Assembly: GCA_905221605.1 (NCBI GenBank)
Contig: CAJNDS010000729.1
Coordinates: 1-64,000, forward strand
Origin: Symbiodinium natans
Taxonomy: Eukaryota; Sar; Dinophyceae; Suessiales; Symbiodiniaceae
DNA: 64,000 nucleotides
Direction: 5' to 3'
Shown: one piece after another, positions 1-10,620 of the stretch
Numbering within the stretch: position 1 is the first letter of the stretch
How the letters are laid out: every line of letters starts with the position of its first letter
Translations under genes and position numbers: made by a program
The notes under the pieces: generated by a model
Databases searched by the model: none
Seen by the model: the letters and a program-made list of their open reading frames with translations, nothing else
What the model was told of the DNA's origin: nothing

Positions 1-480
1 CGAAAATGCGCGCAAATGCTCGACAATGCTTAGACATGTACACAAATGCTTTAAACACAAGAAAATATTCGACAATACTCCAACATAGTCGGAAATTGAC
101 GAAAATGTTCGCAAATGTTGGAAATGCTCCAACAATCGCTTGCGAAAGCTCGAAAACGCTACCAAAATGCTCGAAAATTGTCGGAAAAGGTCGGAAATGC
201 TTGAAAATGCTGAAAAGGCTAAAACCATGTCCTCAAATGCTGGAAAATACTTGAAAATTCTCGAACGTGGTTGAAAATGCTTTAAAATGCTCGCAAATGC
301 GGAAGATATCCGACAATGCCCGAAAATGATCGGAAATGGTCGAAAATGTAGGACAATGCTCGAACTTGCTCGAAAAACAGCTCGAAAATGCTACGAAAAT
401 GCTCGGAAATGGTCGGAAATGCTCGGAAATGCTTGAAAATGCTCGAAAATCTTTAAAAAAAGCTAAAACCGCGTGTACAC
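1..480. repeat. Degenerate decamer array (AAAATGCTCG-like)
   Basis: Tandem units of about 9-11 bp, variants of AAAATGCTCG or GGAAATGCTC, run from the left edge to about position 470 and end where the G-rich minisatellite begins. Open frames here follow the repeat and show no protein features. No gene is supported. Confidence 0.85.
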
Positions 481-489
481 ACACGGAAG

Positions 490-1292
490 AGCAGGAGTGG
501 AGGAGTGGGGGACTGGGGGAGAAGGGGAATGGGGGAATGGGGGAGTGGGGAAGTGGGAGAGTGGGGGAGTGGGGGAGTAGGGGAGAGGAGTAAGGAGAGG
601 GGAGTGGGGAAGTGGGGGATGGGGAGTCGGGAAGTTTGCGGAGATCCGAGGGAATGGGGGAGTGGGGGCAGGGGGGAATGGGGGAGTGGGGGCAGTGGGA
701 GAGTGAGGGCGTGGGGGATGGGGGCGTGGGGGCGTGGGGGCATGGGGGTGGGGGAGTGGGGGGCGTGGGGCGTGGGGGAGTGGGGGAGGGGGTGGGGGAG
801 TGGGGGACGGAGTTGGGGTGGGGGAAGGGGAAAGTGGCAAAGTGGGGGGGAGTGGGGAGTGGTGGGAGGGGAGGGGGGAGTGGGGGGAGGGGGGGGAAGG
901 GGTTTTTTAAAAACAAAAGGAGGGGGGGAGTGGGGGGTGGGGAGTGGGGGAGTGGGGGGGTTTAGGGGGAGTGGGGAGTGAGAGTAGTGGGGGAGTGGGG
1001 GAGTAGGGGAGTGGGGGAGAGGGGGAGTGGGGAAGTGGGGGAGTGGGGGAGTGGGGAAGTGAGGGAGGGGGGAATGGGGGGGCGTGAGGGAGTGAGAGCG
1101 TGGGGGAGCATGGACGGGAGGGGGGTGGGGACGTGGGGCGTGGGGGAGTGGGAGAGTGGGGGGGTGGAGGAGTGGGGGAGTGGGGAGTGGGGAGTGGGGG
1201 AGTGGGGGGAGTGGGGGGAGTGGGGGGAGTGGGGGAATGGGGGGAGTGGAGAAATGGGGGAATGGGAGGAGTGGGGGGAGTGGGGGGAGTGG
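490..1292 (+). repeat. G-rich minisatellite, block 1 (GTGGGGGAG)
   Basis: Near-continuous units of GTGGGGGA or GTGGGGGAG with GGGGCGTG variants. The G runs are all on the + strand. Four or more runs of at least three Gs per 40 bases occur throughout, so G-quadruplex formation is possible. Long Gly/Trp/Glu-rich frames on + and Pro/His/Ser-rich frames on - follow from composition. Confidence 0.9.
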
Positions 1293-2648
1293 GGGGAGCG
1301 TGTGCACGTGTGTACATGTGTGTGCACGTGTTGCACGCGTGTGTGCACCCGTGTGTGTACTTGTGTGTGCACGCGTGTGTGCACCCGTGTGTGTATGCGT
1401 GTGTGCACACGTGTGTGCACGCGTGTCTGTACGCGTGCGTGCGCACGTGTGTGAACGCGCGTGTGCAGGCATGTGTGCGTGCGGTGTGCATGCGTGTGTG
1501 CACGCGCGTGTGCACGCGTGTGTGCACGCGTGTGTGCACGCGTGTGTGCACGCGTATGTGCACCCGTGTGCGCACGCGTGTGTGTACGCGTGTGTGCACA
1601 CGTGTGTGTACGCGTGTTTGCATGCGTGTGTGCACGCGTGTGTGCACGCGTGTATGCACGTGTGTATGCACGCGTGTGTGCAGGCGTGTGTGCACGCGTG
1701 TGTGCACTGTGTGTGCATGTGTCTGTGTACGCGTGTGTGCATGCGTGTGTGCACGGGTGTGTGCACGCGGGTGTGTGCACGCATGTGTGCACGTGTGTCT
1801 GCATGCCTGTGTGTACGCGTGTGTGTAGGCGTGTGTGCATGCGTGTGTGCACGCGCAAGTGCACACGTGTATGCACGCGCGTGTGCACGCGTGTGTGCAC
1901 GGGTGTGTGTGCATGCGTGTGTGAGGCGTGTATGTGTGTGCACGCGTGTGTGCATTGGTGTGTGCATGGGTGTGTGCATGAGTGCGTGCATGGGTGTGTG
2001 CATGCGTGTGTGCACGCGAGGGTGCACGCATGCGTGGATGCGTGTATGCACACGTGTGTGCTCCCGTGTGTGCATACGAGTTACACACGTGTGTGCACGC
2101 GTGTCTGCACGCGTGCGTGCGCACGTGTGTGAACGCGCGTGTGCAGGCATGTGTGCGTGCGGTGTGCATGCGTGTGTGCACGCGCGTGTGCACGCGTGTG
2201 TGCACGCGTGTGTGCACGCGTGTGTGCACGCGTGTATGCACGCGTGTGTGCACCCGTGTGCGCACGCGTGTGTGTACGCGTGTGTGCGCACGTGTGTGTA
2301 CGCGTGTTTGCATGCGTGTGTGCACACGTGTGTGCACGCGTGTATGCACGCGTGTGTGCAGGCGTGTGTGCACGCGTGTGTGCACGGTGTGTGCATGTGT
2401 CTGTGTACGCGTGTGTGCATGCATGTGTGTACGCGTGTGTGTAGGCGTGTGTGCATGCGTGTGTGCAGGCGCATGTGCACACGTGTATGCACGCGTGTGT
2501 GCACGCGTGTGTGCACGGATGTGTGTGTGCATGCGTGTGTGAGACGTTGTGTGTGCACGTGTGTGTGCATTGGTGTGTGCATGGGTGTGTGCATGAGTGC
2601 GTGCATGGGTGTGTGCATGCGTGTGTGCACGCGAGGGTGCACGCGTGC
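1293..2648 (+). repeat. TG-rich 12-bp minisatellite with 678-bp higher-order copy
   Basis: Units of about 12 bp (GTGTGTGCACGC) repeat across the block. A recognisable series of variants starting near 1441 recurs near 2119, so the block contains a larger tandem duplication with an offset of about 678 bp. Cys/Val/Arg-rich frames on + and His/Thr-rich frames on - are repeat artefacts. A related block in the opposite orientation lies at 4908-5671. Confidence 0.9.
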
Positions 2649-4535
2649 TGAGGGAGTGGGAGCGTGGGGGAGTGGGGGCGTGGGGGCGTGGGGGCGTAGG
2701 GTCGTGGGGGCGTGGGAGCGTGGGGGCGTGGGGGAGGGGAGTGGGGGGAGGTGAGGGGAACTGGGGGGAGTGGGAACAGAAGAGGGGGTGGACGTGGGGA
2801 GTAGGGGGAGTGGGGGGAGTGGGGTGAGTGGGGAGTGGGGGGTGTGGGGGTGGGAGAGGGGGGAGTGGGAGTAGGGGCGTGGGGGAGAGGGGGAGGAGTG
2901 GGGACGTAGGAAGGAGGGGAGTGGGGGAGTGGGGAAGTGGGGAGGGGGGGGTGGGAGGAGAGGGGGGCGTTTGGGGGCGGGGAGAGTGGGGAGTGGGGGT
3001 AGTGGGGGCGTTGGGGGAGTGGGTGAGTGGGGGGCTGGGAGAGTGGGAGAGGTGAGTGGGGGGAGTTCAATGAGGGGAAGTGGGAGTGGGGAGAATCGGG
3101 GGAATGGGGGGAGTGGGGGAGTGGGGAAGTGGGAGAGTGGGGAGTGGGGGAATGGGGGAGTGGGGGGGTGAGGGGGAAGGGGTGGGGGAGTGGGGGAGTG
3201 GGGGAGCGGGGGAGTGGGTGAGTGAGGGTCTGGAGTGGAGTGGGGGGAGTGGGGGAGTGGGGAAGTGGGGGGAGTGGGGGAGTGAGGAGTGGGGGGAGTG
3301 GGCGAGTGGGGGAGTCGGGGTGTAGGCGTGAGGGAGTGGGAGCGTGGGGGCGTGGGAGCGTGGGGGCATGGGGGAGTGGGAGAGTGGGGAGTGGAAGAGT
3401 GGAAGAGTGGAGGGAGTGGGCGAGTGGGAAGAGTGGGGGGAGTGGGGGGAGTGGGGGAGTGGGGGAAGTGGGGGAATGGGGGAATGGGAGGAGTGGGGGG
3501 CAGTGGGGGGAGTGGGAAGTGGGGGAGTGGGGGGAGTGGGGTTCAAGGCGGAGGAGCGGGGCAGTAGTGGGGAGTGGGGGGTAGTGGGGGGAGTGGGGGC
3601 AGTGGGGGGTGGGGGGGAGTGCGGGGAGGGGGGTGGGGGGGTGGGTGAGGGGAGTGGGAGGGGGGCGTGGGAGGAGGGGGGGGAGTGGGGGGAGAGGGGA
3701 GTGGGAGTGGGGAGGTGGGGGGGAGGGGGGGGAGGAGGGGAGGGGAGGGGTGAGGGGGGGGATGGGGGTGGGGGGGAGTGGGGGGGGGGGGAGTGGGGGG
3801 AGTGGGGGAAGTGGGGGAGTGGGGGGAGTGGAGGGAGGGGAGGTGGGGGGAGTGGGGGGAGTGGGGGGGATGAGGGGAGGGGGGGGGAGAGGGGGAAGTG
3901 GGGGAGGGGGGGGAGTGCGCGGAGTGGGGAGTGGGAATGGGGAGTGGGGGAGTGGGGGGAGTGAGGGGGGGGAGTGGGGGACGTGAGTGGGGGGGACTGG
4001 GGGGCGAGTGGGGGGGAGTGGGGGGGGGGGGGAGTGGGGGGGGGGGGGAGTGGGGAGGAGTTGGGGGGAGTTGGGGGAGCTGAGGCGAGCTAGGGGGAGT
4101 TGGGGGGAGTTGGGGGGAGTTGGGGGAAGTTGGGGGGAGTGGGAGGGAGTGGGGGGAGTGGGGGGAAGTTGGGGGGAGTGGGGGGAGTAAATGAGTGGGG
4201 GATTGAGGGAGTAGGGGAAGTGGGAGAGTGGGGAGAGTCGGGGGAATGGGGGGAGTGGGGGTGGGGGAGTGCGAGAGTGGGGAGTGGGGTGGAGAGTGGG
4301 GGAGTGGGAGAGTGGGGGGGGAGCGGGGGAGCGGAGTGGGGGAATGGGGGAGTGGGGGAGTGAGGGAATGGGTGAGTGGGGGTCTGGAGTGGGGGAGTGA
4401 AGGAGTGGGTGGGAGAGGGAGGGGGGGAGTGGGGGAGTAAGGAGTGGGGGGAGTGGGGGAGTGGGGGTGTGGGGGAGTAGGGGTGTAGGGGCGTGAGGGA
4501 GTGGGAGCGTGGGGGAGTGGGGGTGTGGGGGTGTG
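2649..4535 (+). repeat. G-rich minisatellite, block 2
   Basis: Same GTGGGGGAG family as block 1, with longer G tracts and a section of GTTGGGGGGA variants around 4060-4190. G runs stay on the + strand. No gene is supported despite long open frames. Confidence 0.9.
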
Positions 4536-4547
4536 GCAGGCCCTGGA

Positions 4548-4906
4548 GGGATTGAAGAAACTCTTCAAGCCTGGAAGAGTTTGGGGAACCCGGTCAAGCT
4601 CTGAAGGGTTTGGGGAAACCCGTCAGACCCTGAAGGGTTTGGGGAAACCCTTCAGGCCCTGAAGGGTTTGGGGAAACCTTTCAGGTCCTGAAGGGTTGGG
4701 GGAAACCCTTCAGGCCTTGAAGGGTTTCGAAAAACACTTCAGGCCCTGAAGGGTTTGGGAAAACTCTTCAGGCCCTGAAGGGTTTGGGGAAACCCTTCAG
4801 GCCCTGAAGGACTTGGGAAAACCCTTCAGGCCCTGAAGAGTTTTCGAAAAACACTTCAGGCCCTGAAGGGTTTGGGAAAACCCTTCAGGCCCTGAAGGGT
4901 TTGGGG
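4548..4906. repeat. 29-bp palindromic repeat array, orientation 1
   Basis: About 12 tandem units of about 29 bp. The core GAAGGGTTT-GGGG-AAACCCTTC has 9-bp complementary arms around a GGGG loop, separated by AGGCCCT. The reverse complement of this core, with CCCC in the loop, forms the array at 13975-14262. Confidence 0.9.
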
Positions 4907-4907
4907 A

Positions 4908-5671
4908 ACGCGTGCACACACGCGTGCACACACGCGTGCATACACGTGTGCACATGCGCGTGCACACACGCATGCACACACGCCTACACACACGCGTACA
5001 CACACGCATGCAGACACACGTGCACACATGCGTGCACACACCCGCGTGCACACACCCGTGGGCCCACGCATGCACACACGCGTACACAGACACATGCACA
5101 CACAGTGCGCACACACGTGCACACACGCCTGCACACACGCGTGCACACACGCGTGTGCACACGCATGCGCACACGGGTGCACAACACGCGTGCACACACG
5201 CATGCACACACGCATGCACACACGCATGCACACACGCGTGCACACACGCGTGCACACACGCGTGCACACACGCGTGCACACACACATGCACACACGCGTG
5301 CACACACGCATGCAGACCGCGCACACACGCGCCTGCACGCCACGTTCACACACGTGTGCACGCACGCGTACAGACACGCGTGCACACACGCGTGTACACA
5401 CGCGTTCACACACAGGTGCACACACGCGTGCACACACAAGTACACACACGCGTGCACACACGCGTGCACACCGCGCACACACACGCCTGCACACGCGCGT
5501 GCACACACGTGTGCACGCACGCGTACACACACGCGTGCACACACGCGTGCACACACGCGTGCACACACGGGTGCACACACGCGTACACACACGCGTGCAC
5601 ACACAAGTGCACACACAAGTGCACATGTGCGCACACACGCATGCGCGCACACGCGTGCGTGTACACACGCG
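4908..5671 (-). repeat. CA-rich 12-bp minisatellite, inverted relative to 1293-2648
   Basis: Units GCACACACGCGT repeat here. Read on the minus strand, the order of variants around 5310-5380 (a CTGTACGCG unit, then a GTGTGTGAACG unit, then GTGCAGGCG) matches that at about 1425-1470 on the plus strand. The block is therefore an inverted copy rather than an independent CA array. Confidence 0.8.
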
Positions 5672-6434
5672 GGAGTGGGGGAGTGGGGGAGTGGGGGAGT
5701 GGGGAAGTGGGGGAGTAGGGGAGTGGGGGAGTGGGGGAATGGGGGAATGGGGGAGCGGGGGAGTGGGGGGTGGGGGGAATGGGGGAGTGAGGGAGTGGAG
5801 CGGAGTGGGGGAGTGGGGGAGTGGGGGTGCAGAATGGGGGTGGGGGGGGAATGAGAAAGGAGTGAAGGGAGTGGGGAGTGGGGGGGAGTGAGGGGATGGG
5901 GAGTGGGGGAGTGGGGAGTGGTGGGGGAGTGGGGGAGTGGGGTGGGGGGAGTGGGGGAGTGGGGAGAGTGGGGGAGTGGGGGAAGTGGGGGGAGTGGGGA
6001 AGTGGGGAGGGGGAGTGGGGGAGGGAGTGGGGGAATGGGGAGTGGGGAGTGGGGGCGTGGGGGAGTGGGGGTGGGGGGGTGGGGGAGTGAGGAGTGGGGG
6101 GAGTGGAGTGGGGGAGTGGAAGAGTGGAAGAGTGGGGGAGTGGGGGAGTGAGGGAGTGGGCGAGTGGGGGGAGTGGGGAGAGTGGGGGGAGTGGGGGAGT
6201 GGGGGAAATGGGGGAATGGGGAAGTGGGGGAATGGGGGAGTGGGGGAGTGGGGGAGTGGGGAGTGGAGGAGTGGGGGAATGGGGGAGTGGGGGAGTAGGG
6301 GAGTGAGGGAGTGGGGGCGTGGGGGTGTGGGGGAGTAGGGGTGTAGGGGTGTTGGGAGTGGAAGCGTGGGGGAGTGGGGGCGTGGGGGTGTGGGTGTGGG
6401 GGAGTGGGAGAGTGGGGGAGTGGAGGAGTGGGGC
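5672..6434 (+). repeat. G-rich minisatellite, block 3
   Basis: Same GTGGGGGAG family, again with G runs on the + strand although the neighbouring TG block is inverted. It ends abruptly at about 6434, where the sequence becomes C-rich (AGCCCC). Confidence 0.9.
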
Positions 6435-7540
6435 CAGCCCCAAGCGCAGCCCCAGCCCCAGCCCAGCCCCAGCCCAGCCCCAGCCCAAGCCCCAGCCCCC
6501 ACCCCCCATCACACCCGACTGGAGCAAAAGCAAAAAACAAAACCCGGCAAGACCCGACAAAACTCCGAACACAAACCCTATACAATTTCTATTAAACCCT
6601 AAACCCTAAACCCGATGCAAAAATGTTGGACGGGCTCCCCAAAACCCCCCCCCCCTCCCCGCATGCCCCCGAACCCCAGCCCCAGCCAATCCACCCGCCC
6701 CAGCCTCCCAGCCGTCCCCTCTTCCCTTCAAGCCCTCAGCCCCTGAGCCCCTGAACCCCTCCAGCCCCTCCAGCCCACCTCCCCACTCCAGCCCCTCCAC
6801 CCTCCAGCCCCGCCAGCCCCTCCAGCCTCCAGCCTCCAGCCCCCTCCAGCCCCTCCGCCCTTCCAGGCCCTCCAGCCACCCCAGCCAATTCCCCAGCCCC
6901 CCAAGCCCCCTCCCACTCCCCCAAAAATGAAATAGCAAAAAGTTTAAAAAAAAAAAAAAACGACAAAACCCGACAACACCCCCCCAAAGCTCCGGACCTG
7001 AACCCTATACAATTTCTATAAACCCTAAACCCTAAACCCTCAAGACAAAATAAATACAAATTATTTATTTAAACAGCTGACAAGACGAGTTTAAGTAAAC
7101 TAGTTCAAACCACTGTTGGCAAGCGTCCCCTGAATTTACCATGTTATTTGTCTAAACAGCTGACAAGCTGAGTTTAAGTAAATTAATTCAAAACGCTTTT
7201 GGCAAGCCGAATATTCAATTCACTTCAATTCACTTCAACTCAAACCCCCGCAGACCCCCAGACACCCCCAGATCCCTCACAGCTGACAAGCCAAGTGAAG
7301 CAAATTAGTGCAAAGCCTAATATTCAGTAAAAAGCCCCAGGACCAGGAGGCCTCGGGAGGCAAAACCCAAATTAGGCCCGAAATAAGCAGCCCCAGCCCC
7401 AGCCACCCCCCAACAGCCAGCAGCCCACCCCGCCCCACCCCAGCCTCAAGTTTAGCCCCAGCCCCAGCCAGCCCCAGGTCCGAAGCAGGATGCTAGTTGA
7501 ACACGCTCGGTCCCCGAAGAAGCATCATGTTAGTTGAACA
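6435..7540. repeat. C-rich tract, short telomeric repeats and 5' flank of satellite unit 1
   Basis: From 6435 to about 6920 the sequence is CAGCCCC or CCTCCAGCC repeats. Short runs of CCCTAAA occur at about 6592-6613 and 7019-7040. From about 7140 to 7540 lies a mixed segment that recurs almost unchanged at about 8450-8845, so it is the left part of a duplicated unit. No gene is seen. Confidence 0.8.
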
Positions 7541-8280
7541 CTATCAGTCGAAAGGGCTCTCGGTCCCGAACCTTGGAGGTTTATCATTCGGAAGGGCTCT
7601 CGGTCCCGAACCTTGGAGGTTTATCATTCGGAAGGGCTCTCGGTCCCGAACCTTGGAGTTTTATCATTCGGAAGGGCAATCTGTTCCGAACCTTGGAGTT
7701 TTATCATTCGGAAGGGCTTTCGGTCCCGAACCTTAGATTTTTTTTCATTCGGAAGGGCTCTCGGTCCCGAACCTTGGAGGTTTATCATTCGGAAGGGCTC
7801 TCGGCCCCGAACCTTGTAGGTTTATCATTCGGAAGGGTAATCTGTTCCGAACCTTGGAGTTTTTTCATTCGGAAGGGTTCTCGGTCCCGAACCTTGGAGG
7901 TTTATCATTCGGAAGGGCTCTCGGCCCCGAACCTTGGAGGTTTATCATTCGGAAGGGCAATCTGTTCCGAACCTTGGAGTTTTATCATTCGGAAGGGCTC
8001 TCGGTCCCGAACCTTGGAGGTTTATCATTCGGAAGGGCTTTCGGTCCCGAACCTTGGAGTTTTATCATTCGGAAGGGCTCTCGGTCCCGAACCTTGGAGG
8101 TTTATCATTCGGAAGGGCTCTCGGTCCCAAACCTTGGAGGTTTATCATTCGGAAGGGAAATCTGTTCCGAACCTTGGAGGTTTATCATTCGGAAGGGCTT
8201 TCGGTCCCGAACCTTGGAGTTTTATCATTCGGAAGGGCTCTCGGCCCCGAACCTTGGAGATTTATCATTCGGAAGGTAAA
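7541..8280. repeat. 40-bp satellite array 1
   Basis: About 18 tandem 40-bp units with the core CTCGGTCCCGAACCTTGG followed by a TTTATCATTCGGAAGGG segment. Some units carry a CAATCTGTTCC variant. Because 40 is not a multiple of three and the unit lacks stops, all three + frames stay open and give Arg/Pro-rich repeat peptides. I regard these as artefacts. Confidence 0.9.
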
Positions 8281-8441
8281 CCCCTAAACCCTAAACCCTA
8301 AACCCTAAACCCTAAACCCTAAACCCTAAACCCTAAACCCTCAAGACAAAATAAATAGAAATTGTATGTGGTATCATTCTGAATTTCCCAAGTTATTTGT
8401 CTATAGGGTTTAGGGTTTAGGGTATAGGGTTTAGGGTTTAG
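8281..8441. repeat. Inverted pair of interstitial telomeric arrays
   Basis: About nine CCCTAAA units at 8281-8340 are followed, after about 60 bp of AT-rich sequence, by about five TTTAGGG units at 8405-8441 on the same strand. The G-rich strands of the two arrays therefore face each other. Confidence 0.9.
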
Positions 8442-8845
8442 GGGAATTTCCCATGTTATTTGTCTGAACAGCTGACAAGCTGAGTTTAAGTAAATTAATT
8501 CAAACCGCTTTTGGCAAGCCGAATATTCAATTCACTTCAATTCACTTCAACTCAAACCCCCGCAGACCCCCAGACACCCCCAGATCCCTCACAGCTGACA
8601 AGCCGAGTGAAGCAAATTAGTGCAAAGCCGAATATTCAGTAAAAAGCCTTCGGGAGGCAAAACCCAAATTAGGCCCGAAATAAGCAGCCCCAGCCCCAGC
8701 CACCCCCCAACAGCCAGCAGCCCACCCCGCCCCACCCCAGCCTCAGGTTTAGCCCCAGCCCCAGCCAGCCCCAGGTCCGAAACAGGATGCTAGTTGAACA
8801 CGCTCGGTCCCCGAAGAAGCATCATGCTAGTTGAACACTATCAGT
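8442..8845. repeat. Second copy of the 7.14-7.54 kb flank
   Basis: Nearly the same sequence as about 7140-7540 (AGCTGACAAG motifs, TTCACTTCAA repeats, AGCCCCAGCC tract), with a small internal deletion. Together with array 2 it makes a tandem duplicate, with an offset of about 1.3 kb, of the unit ending at 8280. Confidence 0.85.
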
Positions 8846-9655
8846 CGGAAGGGCTCTCGGTCCCGAACCTTGGAGGTTTATCATTCGGAAGGGCTCTCGG
8901 TCCCGAACCTTGGAGGTTTATCATTCGGAAGGGCTCTCGGTCCCGAACCTTGGAGGTTTATCATTCGGAAGGGCAATCTGTTCCGAACCTTGGAGTTTTA
9001 TCATTCGGAAAGGCTTTCGGTCCCGAACCTTGGAGTTTTATCATTCGGAAGGGCTCTCGGTCCCGAACCTTGGAGGTTTATCATTCGGAAGGGCAATCTG
9101 CTCCGAACCTTGGAGGTTTATCATTCGGAAGGGCTTTCGGTCCCGAACCTTGGAGTTTTTTTTTCATTCGGAAGGGCTCTCGGTCCCGAACCTTGGAGGT
9201 TTATCATTCGGAAGGGCTCTCGGCCCCGAACCTTGGAGGTTTATCATTCGGAACGGCAATCTGTTCCGAACCTTGGAGTTTTATCATTCGGAAGGGCTCT
9301 CGGTCCCGAACCTTGGAGGTTTATCATTCGGAAGGGCAATCTGTTCCGAACCTTGGAGTTTTATCATTCGGAAGGGCTCTCAGTCCCGAACCTTGGAGGT
9401 TTATCATTCGGAAGGGCTTTCGGTCCCGAACCTTGGAGTTTTATCATTCGGAAGGGCTCTCGGTCCCAAACCTTGGAGGTTTATCATTCGGAAGGGAAAT
9501 CTGTTCCGAACCGTGGAGGTTTATCATTCAGAAGGGCTTTCGGTCCCGAACCTTGGAGTTTTATTCAGAAGGGCTTTCGGTCCAGAACCTTGGAGTTTTA
9601 TCATTCGGAAGGGCTCTCGGCCCCGAACCTTGGAGATTTATCATTCGGAAGGTAA
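8846..9655. repeat. 40-bp satellite array 2
   Basis: About 20 units of the same 40-bp satellite as array 1, with the same order of some variants and an expanded T tract near 9157. The three open + frames are repeat artefacts. Confidence 0.9.
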
Positions 9656-9950
9656 ACCCCGGAGGAGGAGCGGGGGCATCTGAGAGGGAGACATCTGGGA
9701 CAGGAGCATCTGGAATAGGGGCATAGGGGACGGGGGCATCTGGGAGTCCAGTTGGAACTATGCAACCTATTCCAAACGATCTAAAAGTTGCAGGACAACC
9801 CCACACGACATCTACCTGACCCTTAATGAAAGGATACACACGACATCCACCTGACCCTTAATGAATGGATACACCCCAGTGTCTTTTTTCTCGTGTTATC
9901 AAAAGACACTTTCCTAATAATGCTCTAGGCGCCAACTTCACTGGCGAACC
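9656..9950. other. Unassigned spacer
   Basis: Contains a few short GGGGCATCTG repeats near 9672-9745 and a 28-base duplicated piece around 9810-9870 (ATCCACCTGACCCTTAATGA core). No gene is seen. Confidence 0.6.
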
Positions 9951-10041
9951 CTAAACCCTAAACCCTAAACCCTAAACCCTAAACCCTAAACCCTAAACCC
10001 TAAACCCTAAACCCTAAACCCTAAACCCTAAACCCTAAACT
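9951..10041 (-). repeat. Interstitial telomeric array, about 13 CCCTAAA units
   Basis: Perfect CCCTAAA repeats on +, equivalent to TTTAGGG on -, the orientation expected for a telomere lying to the left. Confidence 0.95.
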
Positions 10042-10620
10042 GCGGCCAAAGCGCCGCCGCCTTACAGGCGGCGGCGGCCAAAGCGCCCCTCGCTACTTTT
10101 GCGATTTGCTGCCCAAATCGGAAGGATGCATACCACGGAACTTTACAAGTAGCACGTACGTGGCACCACAAGCGTGGAGCTGTTCTCATTAGGGACCAGG
10201 CCTGGTCCCCGCGTACGCGGATTTGCTTTGCATTAAAGCAAATACCCTAAACCCTCAGCCCTTGATCCTGGGGCGCGCGCGCGCGGCGCGCATTCAGGGT
10301 TTTTGAAGGCTTTTAAAGCTCCAGAAGGCTCCTGAGGGCTTGAAAAAGGCCTAGAAAGCTTCAAAAAGCATCCAAAAGCCCAAAAGAGGAATCGGAATGT
10401 CAAACAAGGCCTGAGCGGCCCCGCGCGCTTTTCAACGCCTAATTTTGGTCAAGGGGGGTCGCATTTTTCAATTTTAAAAGCAAAATAGTCTTTGGAGACC
10501 CCCCTTGCCTCAAACTCCGACCCCCCCTTCAGAGGGAAAGTTTGCCTTCGAAAAAAGCTTCTTTCTAGGGTCCAAAAGAGCCACCAAAAGGCTTCAAAAG
10601 GCTTCAAAAGCCTCCCAAAA
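10042..10620. other. GC-rich spacer with hairpin
   Basis: Contains a perfect 9-bp hairpin near 10053-10075 (GCCGCCGCC-TTACA-GGCGGCGGC), a CGCGCG tract near 10266-10285, and then AAGGCTTTAAAAGC-like motifs that grade into the 181-bp satellite. No gene is seen. Confidence 0.65.

Noticed and set aside
233-6600. Very long open frames (up to about 730 codons) in the G-rich and TG/CA arrays
   Set aside because: Composition is His/Thr, Cys/Val/Arg, Pro/Ser or Gly/Trp only, frames exist on both strands at once, and each follows the repeat unit exactly.
7497-9726. Arg/Glu/Pro repeat protein from the 40-bp satellite
   Set aside because: All three + frames are equally open and units vary without codon-position bias by eye.
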